This document shows, one piece after another, positions 50,514 to 58,419 of a stretch of 64,000 nt of DNA (positions are counted from its first letter, which is position 1; every line of letters starts with the position of its first letter). The translations under genes were made by a program, and so were the position numbers. Source of the DNA: G965267185 sp965267185 (GTDB lineage: Bacteria > Pseudomonadota > Alphaproteobacteria > UBA6615); the NCBI GenBank assembly GCA_965267185.1, contig OZ253937.1, forward strand, positions 4,269,715 to 4,333,714, given 5' to 3'. The notes under the pieces were generated by a model, which had not been told where the DNA came from, searched no databases, and saw only the letters and a program-made list of their open reading frames with translations.

Positions 50514-50627
50514 CGAAAAAAACACTCTTCACGCAGCGCGGCGCAACTCTGTAGAAGGTTCAATTAATAGATCGTCGGCTGGTGCGTCCGGCGAACACCC
50601 GTCCGGAGAAATCCGCGGCGGGTTTTT
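50514..50627 (+). repeat. Repeated phage leader, copy D
   Basis: Same AAAAAAACACTCTTCACGC block (with GCAGCGCGGC), CTGTAGAAGGTTCAATTAATAG and GATCGTCGG, but the middle hairpins are shortened and rearranged (no CCAGC/GCTGG pair). The terminator stem ends GGCGGG with T6 at 50622-50627. TTTTACGCTTTCG upstream is shared with copy B. Between this copy and the portal gene lie REP-like elements (50634-50852), making the gap 236 nt. Confidence 0.7.
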
Positions 50628-50633
50628 TGATGC

Positions 50634-50708
50634 GGTCTCATGCTCCTGCCTACGCGAAGCCGAAGCGGCTTCGCTTCGGCGAAGGCAGGTCGACAAGCGA
50701 GCCATGAG
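50634..50708. repeat. REP-like palindrome, nested
   Basis: CTCATG (50637) and CATGAG (50703) enclose an inner inverted repeat with CCTGCC...GGCAGG and a GAAGC/GCTTC core. It interrupts the space between leader D and the portal gene. Confidence 0.45.
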
Positions 50709-50724
50709 GTTTGATTATCAGCTT

Positions 50725-50852
50725 GGGACGTTTGTCCCGCGACCCCCCACCCCATCCCTCCCCCTCAAGGGGGGAGGGAGGAACCAAGCCGCGCCTCAAT
50801 GTTGTTCCCTCCCCCCACCGAGGGGGAGGGTTAGGGAGGGGGGGAAGCGCTA
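50725..50852. repeat. GC-rich REP-like palindromes before portal gene
   Basis: A small hairpin GGGAC-gttt-GTCCC (about 50725-50738), then CCTCCCCC-tcaa-GGGGGGAGG (about 50757-50779) and CCCTCCCCC-caccg-GGGGGAGGG (about 50808-50830), within nested C- and G-runs. The arms are typical of alphaproteobacterial intergenic repeats. They have no phage role that I can see. Confidence 0.5.
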
Positions 50853-50863
50853 AGGAATAAGGA

Positions 50864-52801
50864 ATGACAGACACGATTTTGACCGAAGCGCTGGAGATTT
50901 TCGACCAGGCGCAGGAGGCCGAGGCGGAGAACCGCCGGCTGGCCCTCGACGATTTGAAATTCGCCCGTATGGCCGATCAGTGGGACGAGCAGATTAGAAA
51001 AGACCGCGCGCGCGACGGGCGACCCTGCCTCACGGTCAACCGGCTGCCGTCGTTCATCCGCCAGGTGGTGAATGACGCGCGGCTCAACAAGCCGCAGATA
51101 AGAGTGCGGCCGGTGGACGGCGGGGCCGACGTGAACACCGCCGACGTGATGAATGGGCTGATCCGCAACATCGAGCAGGCGAGCAATGCGGATGTGGCCT
51201 ACGACACGGCGGCCGACTTCGCGGTGACCATGGGCTTCGGCTATTTCCGCGTCGATGTGGATTTCGCCCACGACGATACGTTCGACCAGGACATCCGCAT
51301 CGAGCGCATCGCCAACCCGTTCTCGGTGTATGGCGATCCGTTCTCCACCGCCGCCGACTCGTCGGACTGGAACCACGGGTTCATCACCACGGTGTTGCCG
51401 CGCGAGCGCTTCGAGGCCAAATATCCCGGCGCCGAGGCGGTCGACTTCCGCGACCTGCCGCAATCGTCAGCCCATCATTGGCTCAACGAAGACGAAGTGA
51501 CCGTGGCCGAATATTGGCGGCGCGAGGAGGTGGATCGCAAAGTGCTGCAGCTGTCGAACGGCATGGTGATCGACGAAGACGCCTTCGAGAACGCCAAGCG
51601 GTTCTTCGAAGCGCAGATCATCGAGCCGGTGCGCGAGCGGCTGGTGACATCGCATAAAGTGACCCACCGGATCATGAGTGGTGTCGAGGTGATCGAGGAG
51701 ACGGAATGGGCCGGGCGGTTCATCCCCATCGTGCCGGTCTATGGCGACGAAGTGAATGTGGAAGGCCGGCGCTGGTTCCACTCGCTGATCCGCGACGCCA
51801 AGGACGCCCAGCGCATGTTCAACTACTGGCGCACCACCTCGACGGAATTAGTGGCGTTGGCGCCGAAAGCGCCGTTCATCGGGCCGAAGGGCTTCGCCAA
51901 GACCGACCGCGACAAGTGGGAAAGCGCCAACACGGTGAACTGGCCCTATCTGGAATATGACGGGGCCGTGCCGCCGCAACGGCAACCCTTCGACGGGGTG
52001 CCGGCCGGTGCGCTCCAGGAAGCGCTCAATGCGAACGACGACATGAAAGCGATCATGGGCTTGCACGACGCTTCTCTGGGCGCGCCGTCGAACGAGATTT
52101 CCGGGGTGGCGATCGCCGCGCGGCAACGCGAAGGCGACGTGTCGACGTTTCACTTCATCGACAATCTGAGCCGCGCAATCCGGCACGCCGGGCGCGTCAT
52201 CGTCGATTTGATTCCGATGGTTTACACCGGCCGGCGGGTGGTGCGGGTGCTCGGCCAGGACGGCACGCCCGCCGAAGCGCAACTGGCGCCGTTCCCGGGC
52301 GACGCGCTGCAGGCGGAGGCGCGCGGCAACTGGGCGAACGAGATTTTCGACTTGAGCGTCGGCAAGTACGACTTGGCGGTCGACGCCGGACCGTCCTTCA
52401 CCACGCGGCGCGAGGAAGCGGCGAGCCAGATGCTCGATTTGGTGCGGGTGTTCCCGGCCGCCGCGCCGATCATCGGCGATCTGCTGGTGAAAAACCTCGA
52501 CTGGCCGGGCGCCGACGAAATCGCCGAACGGCTGCAAACGCTGGTGCCGCAACTCACCGGCGCGGCAGACGCCCCCGACCCGCGGCTGGCGGCGCTGGAA
52601 GCGCTGGTGCAGCAGCTCCAAGACGCGCTTGCCGCAGCGCTGCAAAGTCAGAATATCGAGCAGGCCAAGCTGGCGATCGACCGGTTCGAGGCCGAAACCC
52701 AGCGCCTCAAGGTGCTCGGCGAGCAGCGGCAAAACGCCGCCGAACTGGCCCAGCAGGCCCGCGAGCAAGCGGCACGGGCCGTGCAAGGGTTTGTGGGGTA
52801 G
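50864..52801 (+). CDS. P22-type portal protein
   Basis: 645 residues. Residues about 50-330 carry the portal signature: RDGRPCLTVNRLPSFIRQVVNDARLNKPQIRVRPVDGGAD, NVDVAYDTAADFAVTMGFGYFRVDVDFA-like, NPFSVYGDPFS and FRRKVTHRIMSGVEVIEETEW. The C-terminal region (about 540-645) is a long Gln/Ala/Glu coiled-coil tail (LQDALAAALQSQNIEQAKLAIDRFEAETQR), the barrel extension of P22-like portals. It forms the vertex through which DNA enters and leaves. Confidence 0.85.
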   Translation: MTDTILTEALEIFDQAQEAEAENRRLALDDLKFARMADQWDEQIRKDRARDGRPCLTVNRLPSFIRQVVNDARLNKPQIRVRPVDGGADVNTADVMNGLIRNIEQASNADVAYDTAADFAVTMGFGYFRVDVDFAHDDTFDQDIRIERIANPFSVYGDPFSTAADSSDWNHGFITTVLPRERFEAKYPGAEAVDFRDLPQSSAHHWLNEDEVTVAEYWRREEVDRKVLQLSNGMVIDEDAFENAKRFFEAQIIEPVRERLVTSHKVTHRIMSGVEVIEETEWAGRFIPIVPVYGDEVNVEGRRWFHSLIRDAKDAQRMFNYWRTTSTELVALAPKAPFIGPKGFAKTDRDKWESANTVNWPYLEYDGAVPPQRQPFDGVPAGALQEALNANDDMKAIMGLHDASLGAPSNEISGVAIAARQREGDVSTFHFIDNLSRAIRHAGRVIVDLIPMVYTGRRVVRVLGQDGTPAEAQLAPFPGDALQAEARGNWANEIFDLSVGKYDLAVDAGPSFTTRREEAASQMLDLVRVFPAAAPIIGDLLVKNLDWPGADEIAERLQTLVPQLTGAADAPDPRLAALEALVQQLQDALAAALQSQNIEQAKLAIDRFEAETQRLKVLGEQRQNAAELAQQAREQAARAVQGFVG

Positions 52802-52953
52802 GCGTGCATTTATGGTTAACGAAAAGTGAAGGTGAGCGCCACTTTCAGTGACGTTGACGTTAACGGCAACCGGGAAAACGGCGGCTGCTGTGGCTTTGGC
52901 GGGTGGGCCAGAACGCCATAATTTTGCCCTGTGCGGGGGCTAAAAATTTCCGC

Positions 52954-53715
52954 ATGAAACAGACATTTCAAATAGCGGTTTTGTCCGCTGCCGTGGCGCT
53001 CGCCAGCGGCGCGGCCACCGCGCAAGACAGCACCGGACCGGAATATTCCCCGGACTATTCCACCACTGCGGAGATTCGCGTGGAGACCGCGGTGGCAGCT
53101 CCTGCCGTGCCTTTTACTTGCGCCGACCATCTCGACCAGTTGGCCGCCGACGGCGGACCGCGCACGCCGCTCGACCGGTTCCCGCTCTATGTGGACCGGG
53201 CCTTCGACAGCGTGCAGCGGCGGATCGCCTTGGGCGAGCTCGACCCCGATCAACTGGCCGACGTGCAGGAATTTGTCGTCGCTTACGAAGAGGCGACAGC
53301 AGAACCGGTGGCTTTTGGCGTATCGGGAGGCGGGCGCGAAGAGATCGAGGAAGTGAGCCAAGCGCTGCGGCCGCTCGATATCTCGCCGGTGCGCGCTGCC
53401 GCCGATGATGACGCGGCAGTATCGCTGTGCGAGGCCGTGTTTTATCTGGACTATCCGCAGCCCAACAGCACTATCCGGAACAACCTCGCCGAGATGGAGG
53501 AGTTTTTCGAAGCGACGCGCTGCGATGCGGCGCTGATCAAGGCTTCGTGGATCGATCAGGAAATACGGGCCGTCAACGCGCGTCTCACCACAGTTGCCGC
53601 CGCTGGCGCTGACGGCTTCCGGCGCGGCAAGGAAGAGATCCATCGCCAAATCGGCGATCTACAGGAATGGCAAGACCGGCTGATCGACACGAGTTGCGGG
53701 CAATACCGGAACTAG
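52954..53715 (+). CDS. Secreted protein of unknown function within the morphogenesis cluster
   Basis: 253 residues from ATG 52954. Signal peptide MKQTFQIAVLSAAVALASGA with cleavage near ATA-Q. Mature protein acidic with several Cys (TCADH, SLCEAVF, TRCDAA, TSCGQY) that could pair in the periplasm; predicted helical. Not recognised. It lies between portal and scaffold, an unexpected place for a secreted protein, and is probably an accessory (moron-type) gene. Confidence 0.6.
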   Translation: MKQTFQIAVLSAAVALASGAATAQDSTGPEYSPDYSTTAEIRVETAVAAPAVPFTCADHLDQLAADGGPRTPLDRFPLYVDRAFDSVQRRIALGELDPDQLADVQEFVVAYEEATAEPVAFGVSGGGREEIEEVSQALRPLDISPVRAAADDDAAVSLCEAVFYLDYPQPNSTIRNNLAEMEEFFEATRCDAALIKASWIDQEIRAVNARLTTVAAAGADGFRRGKEEIHRQIGDLQEWQDRLIDTSCGQYRN

Positions 53716-53774
53716 AGGACAGCGGCCGGGCGGGACGCCTTAATTTCGCCCACGGTGCACCCTATATAGGTGTC

Positions 53775-54029
53775 ATGCGCTGGATTCTGTTGATCGCGGT
53801 GTTGCTGGTCGCCGCCTCGGGCGCGACCTATGCCAACTATGGCAGCCTCAGCCCATGCCGCTGGCTGGTGATCGATACTGCTGAGTACACCGGGCTGGCC
53901 GAACCGCTGGCCGCCGCACGCGCGCGTGCCGACATGGCGCTGAAGGGCGACATCGACCCGACGACGACCGACTGCGTGCGCGCCTGGTGGCGGGTACGCT
54001 TCGCCAGCGCGCAAGAGGGCACGACGTAG
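53775..54029 (+). CDS. Small secreted or membrane-anchored protein
   Basis: 84 residues from ATG 53775 (MRWILLIAVLLVAASGATYA). The hydrophobic N-terminus is a signal peptide or anchor. The mature part has two Cys (SPCRWLV and DCVRAWW) and helical composition (LAEPLAAARARADMALKGD). It follows the previous secreted protein by 59 nt. Unknown function. Upstream and downstream genes are phage structural, so this is also a candidate accessory gene. Confidence 0.5.
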   Translation: MRWILLIAVLLVAASGATYANYGSLSPCRWLVIDTAEYTGLAEPLAAARARADMALKGDIDPTTTDCVRAWWRVRFASAQEGTT

Positions 54030-54058
54030 CTCGCCCGCTTTATCCGAATAAACGCAGG

Positions 54059-54102
54059 CCTCGCCCTTCGAGACGGGCCTATCGGCCCTCCTCAGGATGA
54101 GG
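54059..54102. repeat. REP-like palindrome
   Basis: CCTCGCCCTTCGAGACGGGC followed by CTCAGGATGAGGC forms the typical arms of the host-like repeat class also seen at 45952 and 47709. Lies before the scaffold gene. Confidence 0.45.
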
Positions 54103-54124
54103 CCATCAACTCCTAATTTCCCAT

Positions 54125-54146
54125 CCCGCGTTCGACGCGGGTTTTT
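54125..54146 (+). terminator. Intrinsic terminator-like hairpin before scaffold
   Basis: CCCGCG-ttcga-CGCGGG with TTTTT directly after (54142-54146). It lies 31 nt before the scaffold ATG. One of several phage-region terminators directly upstream of genes. Confidence 0.6.
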
Positions 54147-54177
54147 CATGTCACCAACCTTCGAGGAGTGACTTTGC

Positions 54178-55074
54178 ATGTCCTTTGATTCAGACCAACC
54201 AGCGACCACGCCGGAAGCCGAGGCCACCGCCGGGCCCGATCCGGACGTCGCCGCCGGCACTGCGCCAGACGGGCGTGAGCCGGTGTCCTCTCCTGACCAA
54301 TCCGAGAGCTTTGAGGGCGACGACAGTTTGTCTTCCGACCAGTTCGAGGAAGTCGAAGTCGATGTCGACGGCGAAACCTACCGCATTCCCAAGGCGCTCA
54401 AATCGGCGTTCATGAAGAACGCCGACTACACGCGCAAAACCCAGGAAGTGGCCGCCCAGCGGCGGGCTCTGGAGGCGCACGCAAACGCGCTGGCCCAGCA
54501 AGCCCAAGTGCACGGCCAAGACCTGGCGGAGCGCGGCCAGCTACAACTTGTCAACGCGAGGCTCGAGCAACTCCGCGCGGCCGACTGGGCCGGACTGCAG
54601 CAGCAGAACCCCGCCCAGTTCACCCAGCTGAACGCGGAATTCACCCAGTTGAAAGATGCGGCCGAACAGCTCTCCCAACGTATCGTTACCCGGCAGCAGC
54701 AATCGGCGATGACTGCGCAGCGAGATTTCGCCAAGCGTATTCACCAATCCGATGCCGTGCTGTCGCGCCAAATTCCCGGATGGGGCCCCGACATGGGATC
54801 CAAGCTCGCAAGCTTTGCGCGCGCGAACGGCGTGAGCGACCAGCAGCTTCGGCAGCTCGCCACCAACCCTGCGCATGTGAAGCTTTTGCACTCGGCCTTT
54901 GTCGGCGCCGAACTCCTCAATGAACAGCGCGCCGGCAGCGGCACCGCGGGTATCCACCCGGTGCCGAAAGTGCCAGCCGGTCGTTCGGGCCGCTCGGGCC
55001 CCAGCGACCGCCAGTCGACGAAGACCTGGATGGAGGCGCGCAACCGTCAACTTGCTAAATCAAGGACAGGCTAA
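54178..55074 (+). CDS. Phage scaffolding protein
   Basis: 298 residues. Acidic, disordered N-terminus (1-60), then VDVDGETYRIPKALKSAFMKNADYTRKTQEVAAQRRALE, a pattern recurring in scaffolds of podovirus-like and other tailed phages, and a long helical, Gln-rich core. The C-terminus is basic (GRSGRSGPSDRQSTKTWMEARNRQL), as expected for coat contact. It assists coat assembly and is then lost. It ends with a 1-nt overlap into the coat gene (TAATG), showing coupled translation. Confidence 0.8.
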   Translation: MSFDSDQPATTPEAEATAGPDPDVAAGTAPDGREPVSSPDQSESFEGDDSLSSDQFEEVEVDVDGETYRIPKALKSAFMKNADYTRKTQEVAAQRRALEAHANALAQQAQVHGQDLAERGQLQLVNARLEQLRAADWAGLQQQNPAQFTQLNAEFTQLKDAAEQLSQRIVTRQQQSAMTAQRDFAKRIHQSDAVLSRQIPGWGPDMGSKLASFARANGVSDQQLRQLATNPAHVKLLHSAFVGAELLNEQRAGSGTAGIHPVPKVPAGRSGRSGPSDRQSTKTWMEARNRQLAKSRTG

Positions 55075-56297
55075 TGGCCAATACCCTTTTAACCGCAACG
55101 ATGGTGACGCGCGAAGCACTGCGCGTGCTCCATCAAAAACTCAACTTTGTCGGTACCATCGACCGGCAATATGACGACTCGTTCGCTAAGTCGGGCGCCA
55201 AGATCGGCGATACTCTGAAGATCCGGCTGCCCAACCAGTACGAAGTGCGTACTGGCCCGAATCTCGACGTCAAGGACATCGACGAGTCGAGTGTAGACCT
55301 GTTGGTCGCGACCCAGAAGGGCGTCGACATGACGTTCTCCTCGGCCGACCTCACGCTGTCGCTCGATGACTTCTCCGACCGCATTCTCGATCCGGCGATG
55401 AGCGTGCTCGCGGCCAATATCGAGGCCGACGCGATGAGCATGTTCAAGGACGTCTACAATGAAGTGTCGGACATCAGCGAAGGGGTTACGCTGCGCGACG
55501 TGCTCGACATGAGCAAAAAGCTCACCGACGACCTTGCGCCGACCTCCAACCGGACTCTGAACCTGAACACTGCCGACAATGTGGCTTTGGTGGACGAGCT
55601 GAAGGGTCTGTTCAACGACCCGGCAAAGATCGCCAAGAACTTCCGCGAAGGCATGGTCGCCAACGAGTTCGTCGGCTTCTCTCAGGTGTTTCAGAACACG
55701 TTGTGGCCGAGCTTCACCACCGGGACCCATGCCGGCGCCGGCACCTACCTGATCGCCGGTGCCAGTCAGACCGGATCGACGATCGCCGTAGACGGTGGAA
55801 CCGGTACGCTTTTGAAGGGTGAGATCATCACCATCGATGGCGTCAACCGGGTGCATCCGGAAACCAAGGCCGATACCGGCAAACTGCAGCACTTCGTGGT
55901 GACAGCCGATTATGCCGGCGGCGCCGGAAACATCGCGATCAGTCCTGCCATCGTCACATCCGCCACATCTGCGGCAAAGCAGAACGTGACGGGGTCGCCT
56001 GCGGATAACGCGGCGGTTCGCCGGCGGGAGTCGGACGAGACAACCGTGATCGGCGCTGACACTACGTACAATATCTCGATGGGATATCACAAAGAGGCGT
56101 TCGCCTTTGCGACGGCTGACTTAGAAATGCCCAAAGGCGTCGACTTCTCGGCACGCGAGGTGTTCGACGGCATCTCGATGCGGGTGGTGCGTCAGTACGA
56201 CATCAACACCGACCACCTGCCGACGCGTATCGACGTGCTCTACGGCTTCAAGACGACGCGGCCGGAACTCGCCTGCCGCGGCGGTTTCAACTCGTAG
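55074..56297 (+). CDS. P22-type major coat protein
   Basis: 407 residues. The N-terminus MANTLLTATMVTREALRVLHQKLNFVGTIDRQYDDSFAKSGAKIGDTLKIRLPNQYEVRTG is the P22 coat-like signature. Internal features include TFSSADLTLSLDDFSDRILDPAMSVLAANIEADAM and DGVNRVHPETKADTGKLQHFVVTADY. The C-terminus ends YGFKTTRPELACRGGF. It forms the capsid shell. A GC-rich hairpin follows it at 56316-56336. Confidence 0.88.
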   Translation: MANTLLTATMVTREALRVLHQKLNFVGTIDRQYDDSFAKSGAKIGDTLKIRLPNQYEVRTGPNLDVKDIDESSVDLLVATQKGVDMTFSSADLTLSLDDFSDRILDPAMSVLAANIEADAMSMFKDVYNEVSDISEGVTLRDVLDMSKKLTDDLAPTSNRTLNLNTADNVALVDELKGLFNDPAKIAKNFREGMVANEFVGFSQVFQNTLWPSFTTGTHAGAGTYLIAGASQTGSTIAVDGGTGTLLKGEIITIDGVNRVHPETKADTGKLQHFVVTADYAGGAGNIAISPAIVTSATSAAKQNVTGSPADNAAVRRRESDETTVIGADTTYNISMGYHKEAFAFATADLEMPKGVDFSAREVFDGISMRVVRQYDINTDHLPTRIDVLYGFKTTRPELACRGGFNS

Positions 56298-56315
56298 CGG
56301 CCATCCGGGTTGGGG

Positions 56316-56336
56316 CCGCCGGCGAACACCCGGCGG
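56316..56336 (+). other. GC-rich hairpin after coat gene
   Basis: CCGCCGG and CCGGCGG (56316-56322 and 56330-56336) form a 7-bp stem with loop CGAACAC. No T run follows, so it is not a canonical terminator. It may protect the mRNA end or limit read-through. Confidence 0.4.
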
Positions 56337-56379
56337 TCCCGTCCGATCCACTTCTCAGAATTCAAACGGAGGTTACTCC

Positions 56380-57027
56380 GTGAGCGATTTTCAAACCATT
56401 CAGACGCGCATCGCCAACGAGCTGGCGCTGCCGAGCGTCGCTGGGCGCATCCGCGCGGCAGTGCTATCGGCGATCCGCTTCTATGAGCAAGAGCGCTTCT
56501 GGTTCCTCGAAGGCGAGGCCACGGCGCCGACCGTCGCCGGACAGGCCAACTACGCAACGCCGACCGACCTGCTGGAGACCGACGCGCTGACGGTGACCGA
56601 CGGCGGCACGCGCCATGCGCTGGTGCAACGCCCCTGGAAATGGTTGCGCGACCGCGCGACTTCCAATGGTTCGGCCGGGCGGCCCGACGCCTGGGCGCTC
56701 TATGCCAACGAGTACTGGCTCTACCCGGTACCCGACAAGGTCTACACGCTGACCAGCTCGTATCTGCGCCGGCTCACAGAACTTTCCGCCGGCATCGATA
56801 CCAACGATTGGCTGACCCATGGCGAGGAGCTGATCCGCAGCCGCGCGAAGTACGACCTGCTGCTCCATTCCGCTGCCGACCCGAGCGCCGCGGCGGCCAT
56901 GCGCATCGCCGCCGACGAGGCGCGCGACAATCTGCTCGAGAAGTCTCACCGCAAGATCCGCAGCGGTCCCGCGGCGGTGGACCGTGCGATCGTCGGCCGC
57001 GGCGGGTTCGACATTAATACGGGGTGA
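56380..57027 (+). CDS. Phage head-tail adaptor-like protein 1
   Basis: 215 residues from GTG 56380 (ACGGAGG upstream). MSDFQTIQTRIANELALPSVAGRIRAAVLSAIRFYEQERFWFLEGEAT matches the short adaptor proteins (SU10-adaptor type) that sit between portal/coat and tail genes. The C-terminal 40 residues are Arg/Lys-rich. It probably helps join capsid and tail. A second related protein is at 62970. Confidence 0.65.
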   Translation: MSDFQTIQTRIANELALPSVAGRIRAAVLSAIRFYEQERFWFLEGEATAPTVAGQANYATPTDLLETDALTVTDGGTRHALVQRPWKWLRDRATSNGSAGRPDAWALYANEYWLYPVPDKVYTLTSSYLRRLTELSAGIDTNDWLTHGEELIRSRAKYDLLLHSAADPSAAAAMRIAADEARDNLLEKSHRKIRSGPAAVDRAIVGRGGFDINTG

Positions 57028-57102
57028 CTGGCGGGCCTGGGTTAACTTTATTTCCGCTGCGGAATCGATACCCTGAGCGGGTACCGCAGGGGATGAGACG
57101 CC

Positions 57103-57753
57103 GTGGAGCTGCGCCAGTTTAAGAGCCTGGAAGAGATGGATAGCCGGCACATCTATGTGCAGGAGCTCGACCCGGCGCTCAATCGTGAACTCGTGGACGC
57201 GGCCCACGCCGAACGCCGGGCCGACCCGCAAGGGGTGAGCTACAGCAACGACGGCGGTTGGCAGAGCCGCGCGATAGCGTTTCTGCAGGATAATGACGGT
57301 AGCGTTTTGCCGGCGGGCCTACGCAAGATCTTCAATGTTTTCGGCCCTGATACGACCGTGACGTATTGGTACTCGATCAATAGTCACGGCAGCACCAACA
57401 AGATCCATACCCATAGTTACCTAATCTACAACCGGTCGCTGGGTGCGAAACTGCGCCTGGCTTTCTGCCGGCTGTTCGGGATCACCATGCGCGATCCGTT
57501 CTGGAGCGGGGTGTATTATGTGCAGGCGCCGGAGGGGGCGGGCGACATCAATTTCTACCGTCCCAACTTGCTGGGTTCGGTGCTGAACCAATTCGCGGCG
57601 ACGCGTGGCCTGTCGCGGCAGGTGTGGAAACCGGCGCTGTCGGTGAGGCCGGAAGCGGGCAAATTGTACGTGTTTCATTGCACGCGCTACCACAGCGTCT
57701 CGCCGACACCGGGCGGCAACGAGCGCATCAGCCTGGCGATGGATATTTCTTAG
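57103..57753 (+). CDS. Putative 2-oxoglutarate/Fe(II) oxygenase in phage cluster
   Basis: 216 residues from GTG 57103. Residues resemble a small double-stranded beta-helix oxygenase family: NKIHTHSYL (His102, His104), SGVYYVQAPEGAGDINFYRP (about 135-154), and KLYVFHCTRYHSVSP with His197 and GNERISLAMDIS (Arg208). The metal-binding triad is expected from one of the early His residues, an acidic residue and His197; the exact acid is not certain. Many phages carry such oxygenases, which act on DNA, proteins or small molecules. It lies just after the adaptor gene, with its own ribosome site. Confidence 0.6.
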   Translation: MELRQFKSLEEMDSRHIYVQELDPALNRELVDAAHAERRADPQGVSYSNDGGWQSRAIAFLQDNDGSVLPAGLRKIFNVFGPDTTVTYWYSINSHGSTNKIHTHSYLIYNRSLGAKLRLAFCRLFGITMRDPFWSGVYYVQAPEGAGDINFYRPNLLGSVLNQFAATRGLSRQVWKPALSVRPEAGKLYVFHCTRYHSVSPTPGGNERISLAMDIS

Positions 57754-57889
57754 GAACGCGCTTCGATATTCCGGCTTTCATGCGCCGGGGCGCCCGTAGG
57801 TAGCTCTCTACTAAGCGGAAATACAGGCCTAAGTGCGTTGCACAAATGAATAACCGCGCAACCTAAGCCAAGCAAAACAGAATTATCCG

Positions 57890-57911
57890 CCCGCCCTTTG
57901 AGGCGGGTTTT
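57890..57911 (+). terminator. Intrinsic terminator-like hairpin before gene at 57931
   Basis: CCCGCC-ctttga-GGCGGG with TTTTG after. It lies 20 nt before the next ATG and may terminate the upstream transcript or attenuate the downstream one. Confidence 0.55.
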
Positions 57912-57930
57912 GTTTGAGGGGACGAACAAC

Positions 57931-58419
57931 ATGCCCATGGTTTCCAGTGAAATTGCAAAGACACACCCTGCCCGTGGCGGACTAAGGGTCATTGAGGAGC
58001 ACACGGACTCCCTGGGGCGCAAGTACGTGTGGAAATACTGGGCGCCGGATTTAGCGGCGGCGAACGCTATCCGAACCGGCAGGGCGGCATTGGCCGCTCA
58101 GCAGGCGAAGGACCGGGATTTCCAGGACATCCTGCGCTGGGTCCAGGCGGGCAATACACCGCAAACATTCGATTTCACGGATCGCGACTTCACGTTGCTG
58201 GAAGCGGCAGACGCCCTCATTAAATGGTTTGCTCGCAACGAAGGTGGCCAAGCGCTGACGATTGCGCATGTGTTCGAGGGCGTGACCTTAGCGCAGTGGA
58301 ACACGATCGCCGATCGTTTGGGGTATTCGCAGGCAAAACGCGATCGCATCAGGACACGGGGCCAGGCGATCCTAGCAGCCGCATCGACCTTCGACACAGT
58401 CGAGGATGATGATGGCTGA
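57931..58419 (+). CDS. Phage-type protein of unknown function
   Basis: 162 residues from ATG 57931 (GAGGGGA upstream). Helical, charged; segments RVIEEHTDSLGRKYVWKYWAPDL and HVFEGVTLAQWNTIADRLGYSQAK. No signal peptide, membrane segment or motif recognised. The last codons overlap the next gene by 8 nt. Its place between the oxygenase and the fibre-like genes suggests a tail-associated role (inference). Confidence 0.5.
   Translation: MPMVSSEIAKTHPARGGLRVIEEHTDSLGRKYVWKYWAPDLAAANAIRTGRAALAAQQAKDRDFQDILRWVQAGNTPQTFDFTDRDFTLLEAADALIKWFARNEGGQALTIAHVFEGVTLAQWNTIADRLGYSQAKRDRIRTRGQAILAAASTFDTVEDDDG

Noticed and set aside
40989..50627. CRISPR array from the recurring leader
   Set aside because: The copies are far apart (about 2-5 kb), longer than CRISPR repeats, and separated by genes rather than spacers. 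No Cas genes are present.
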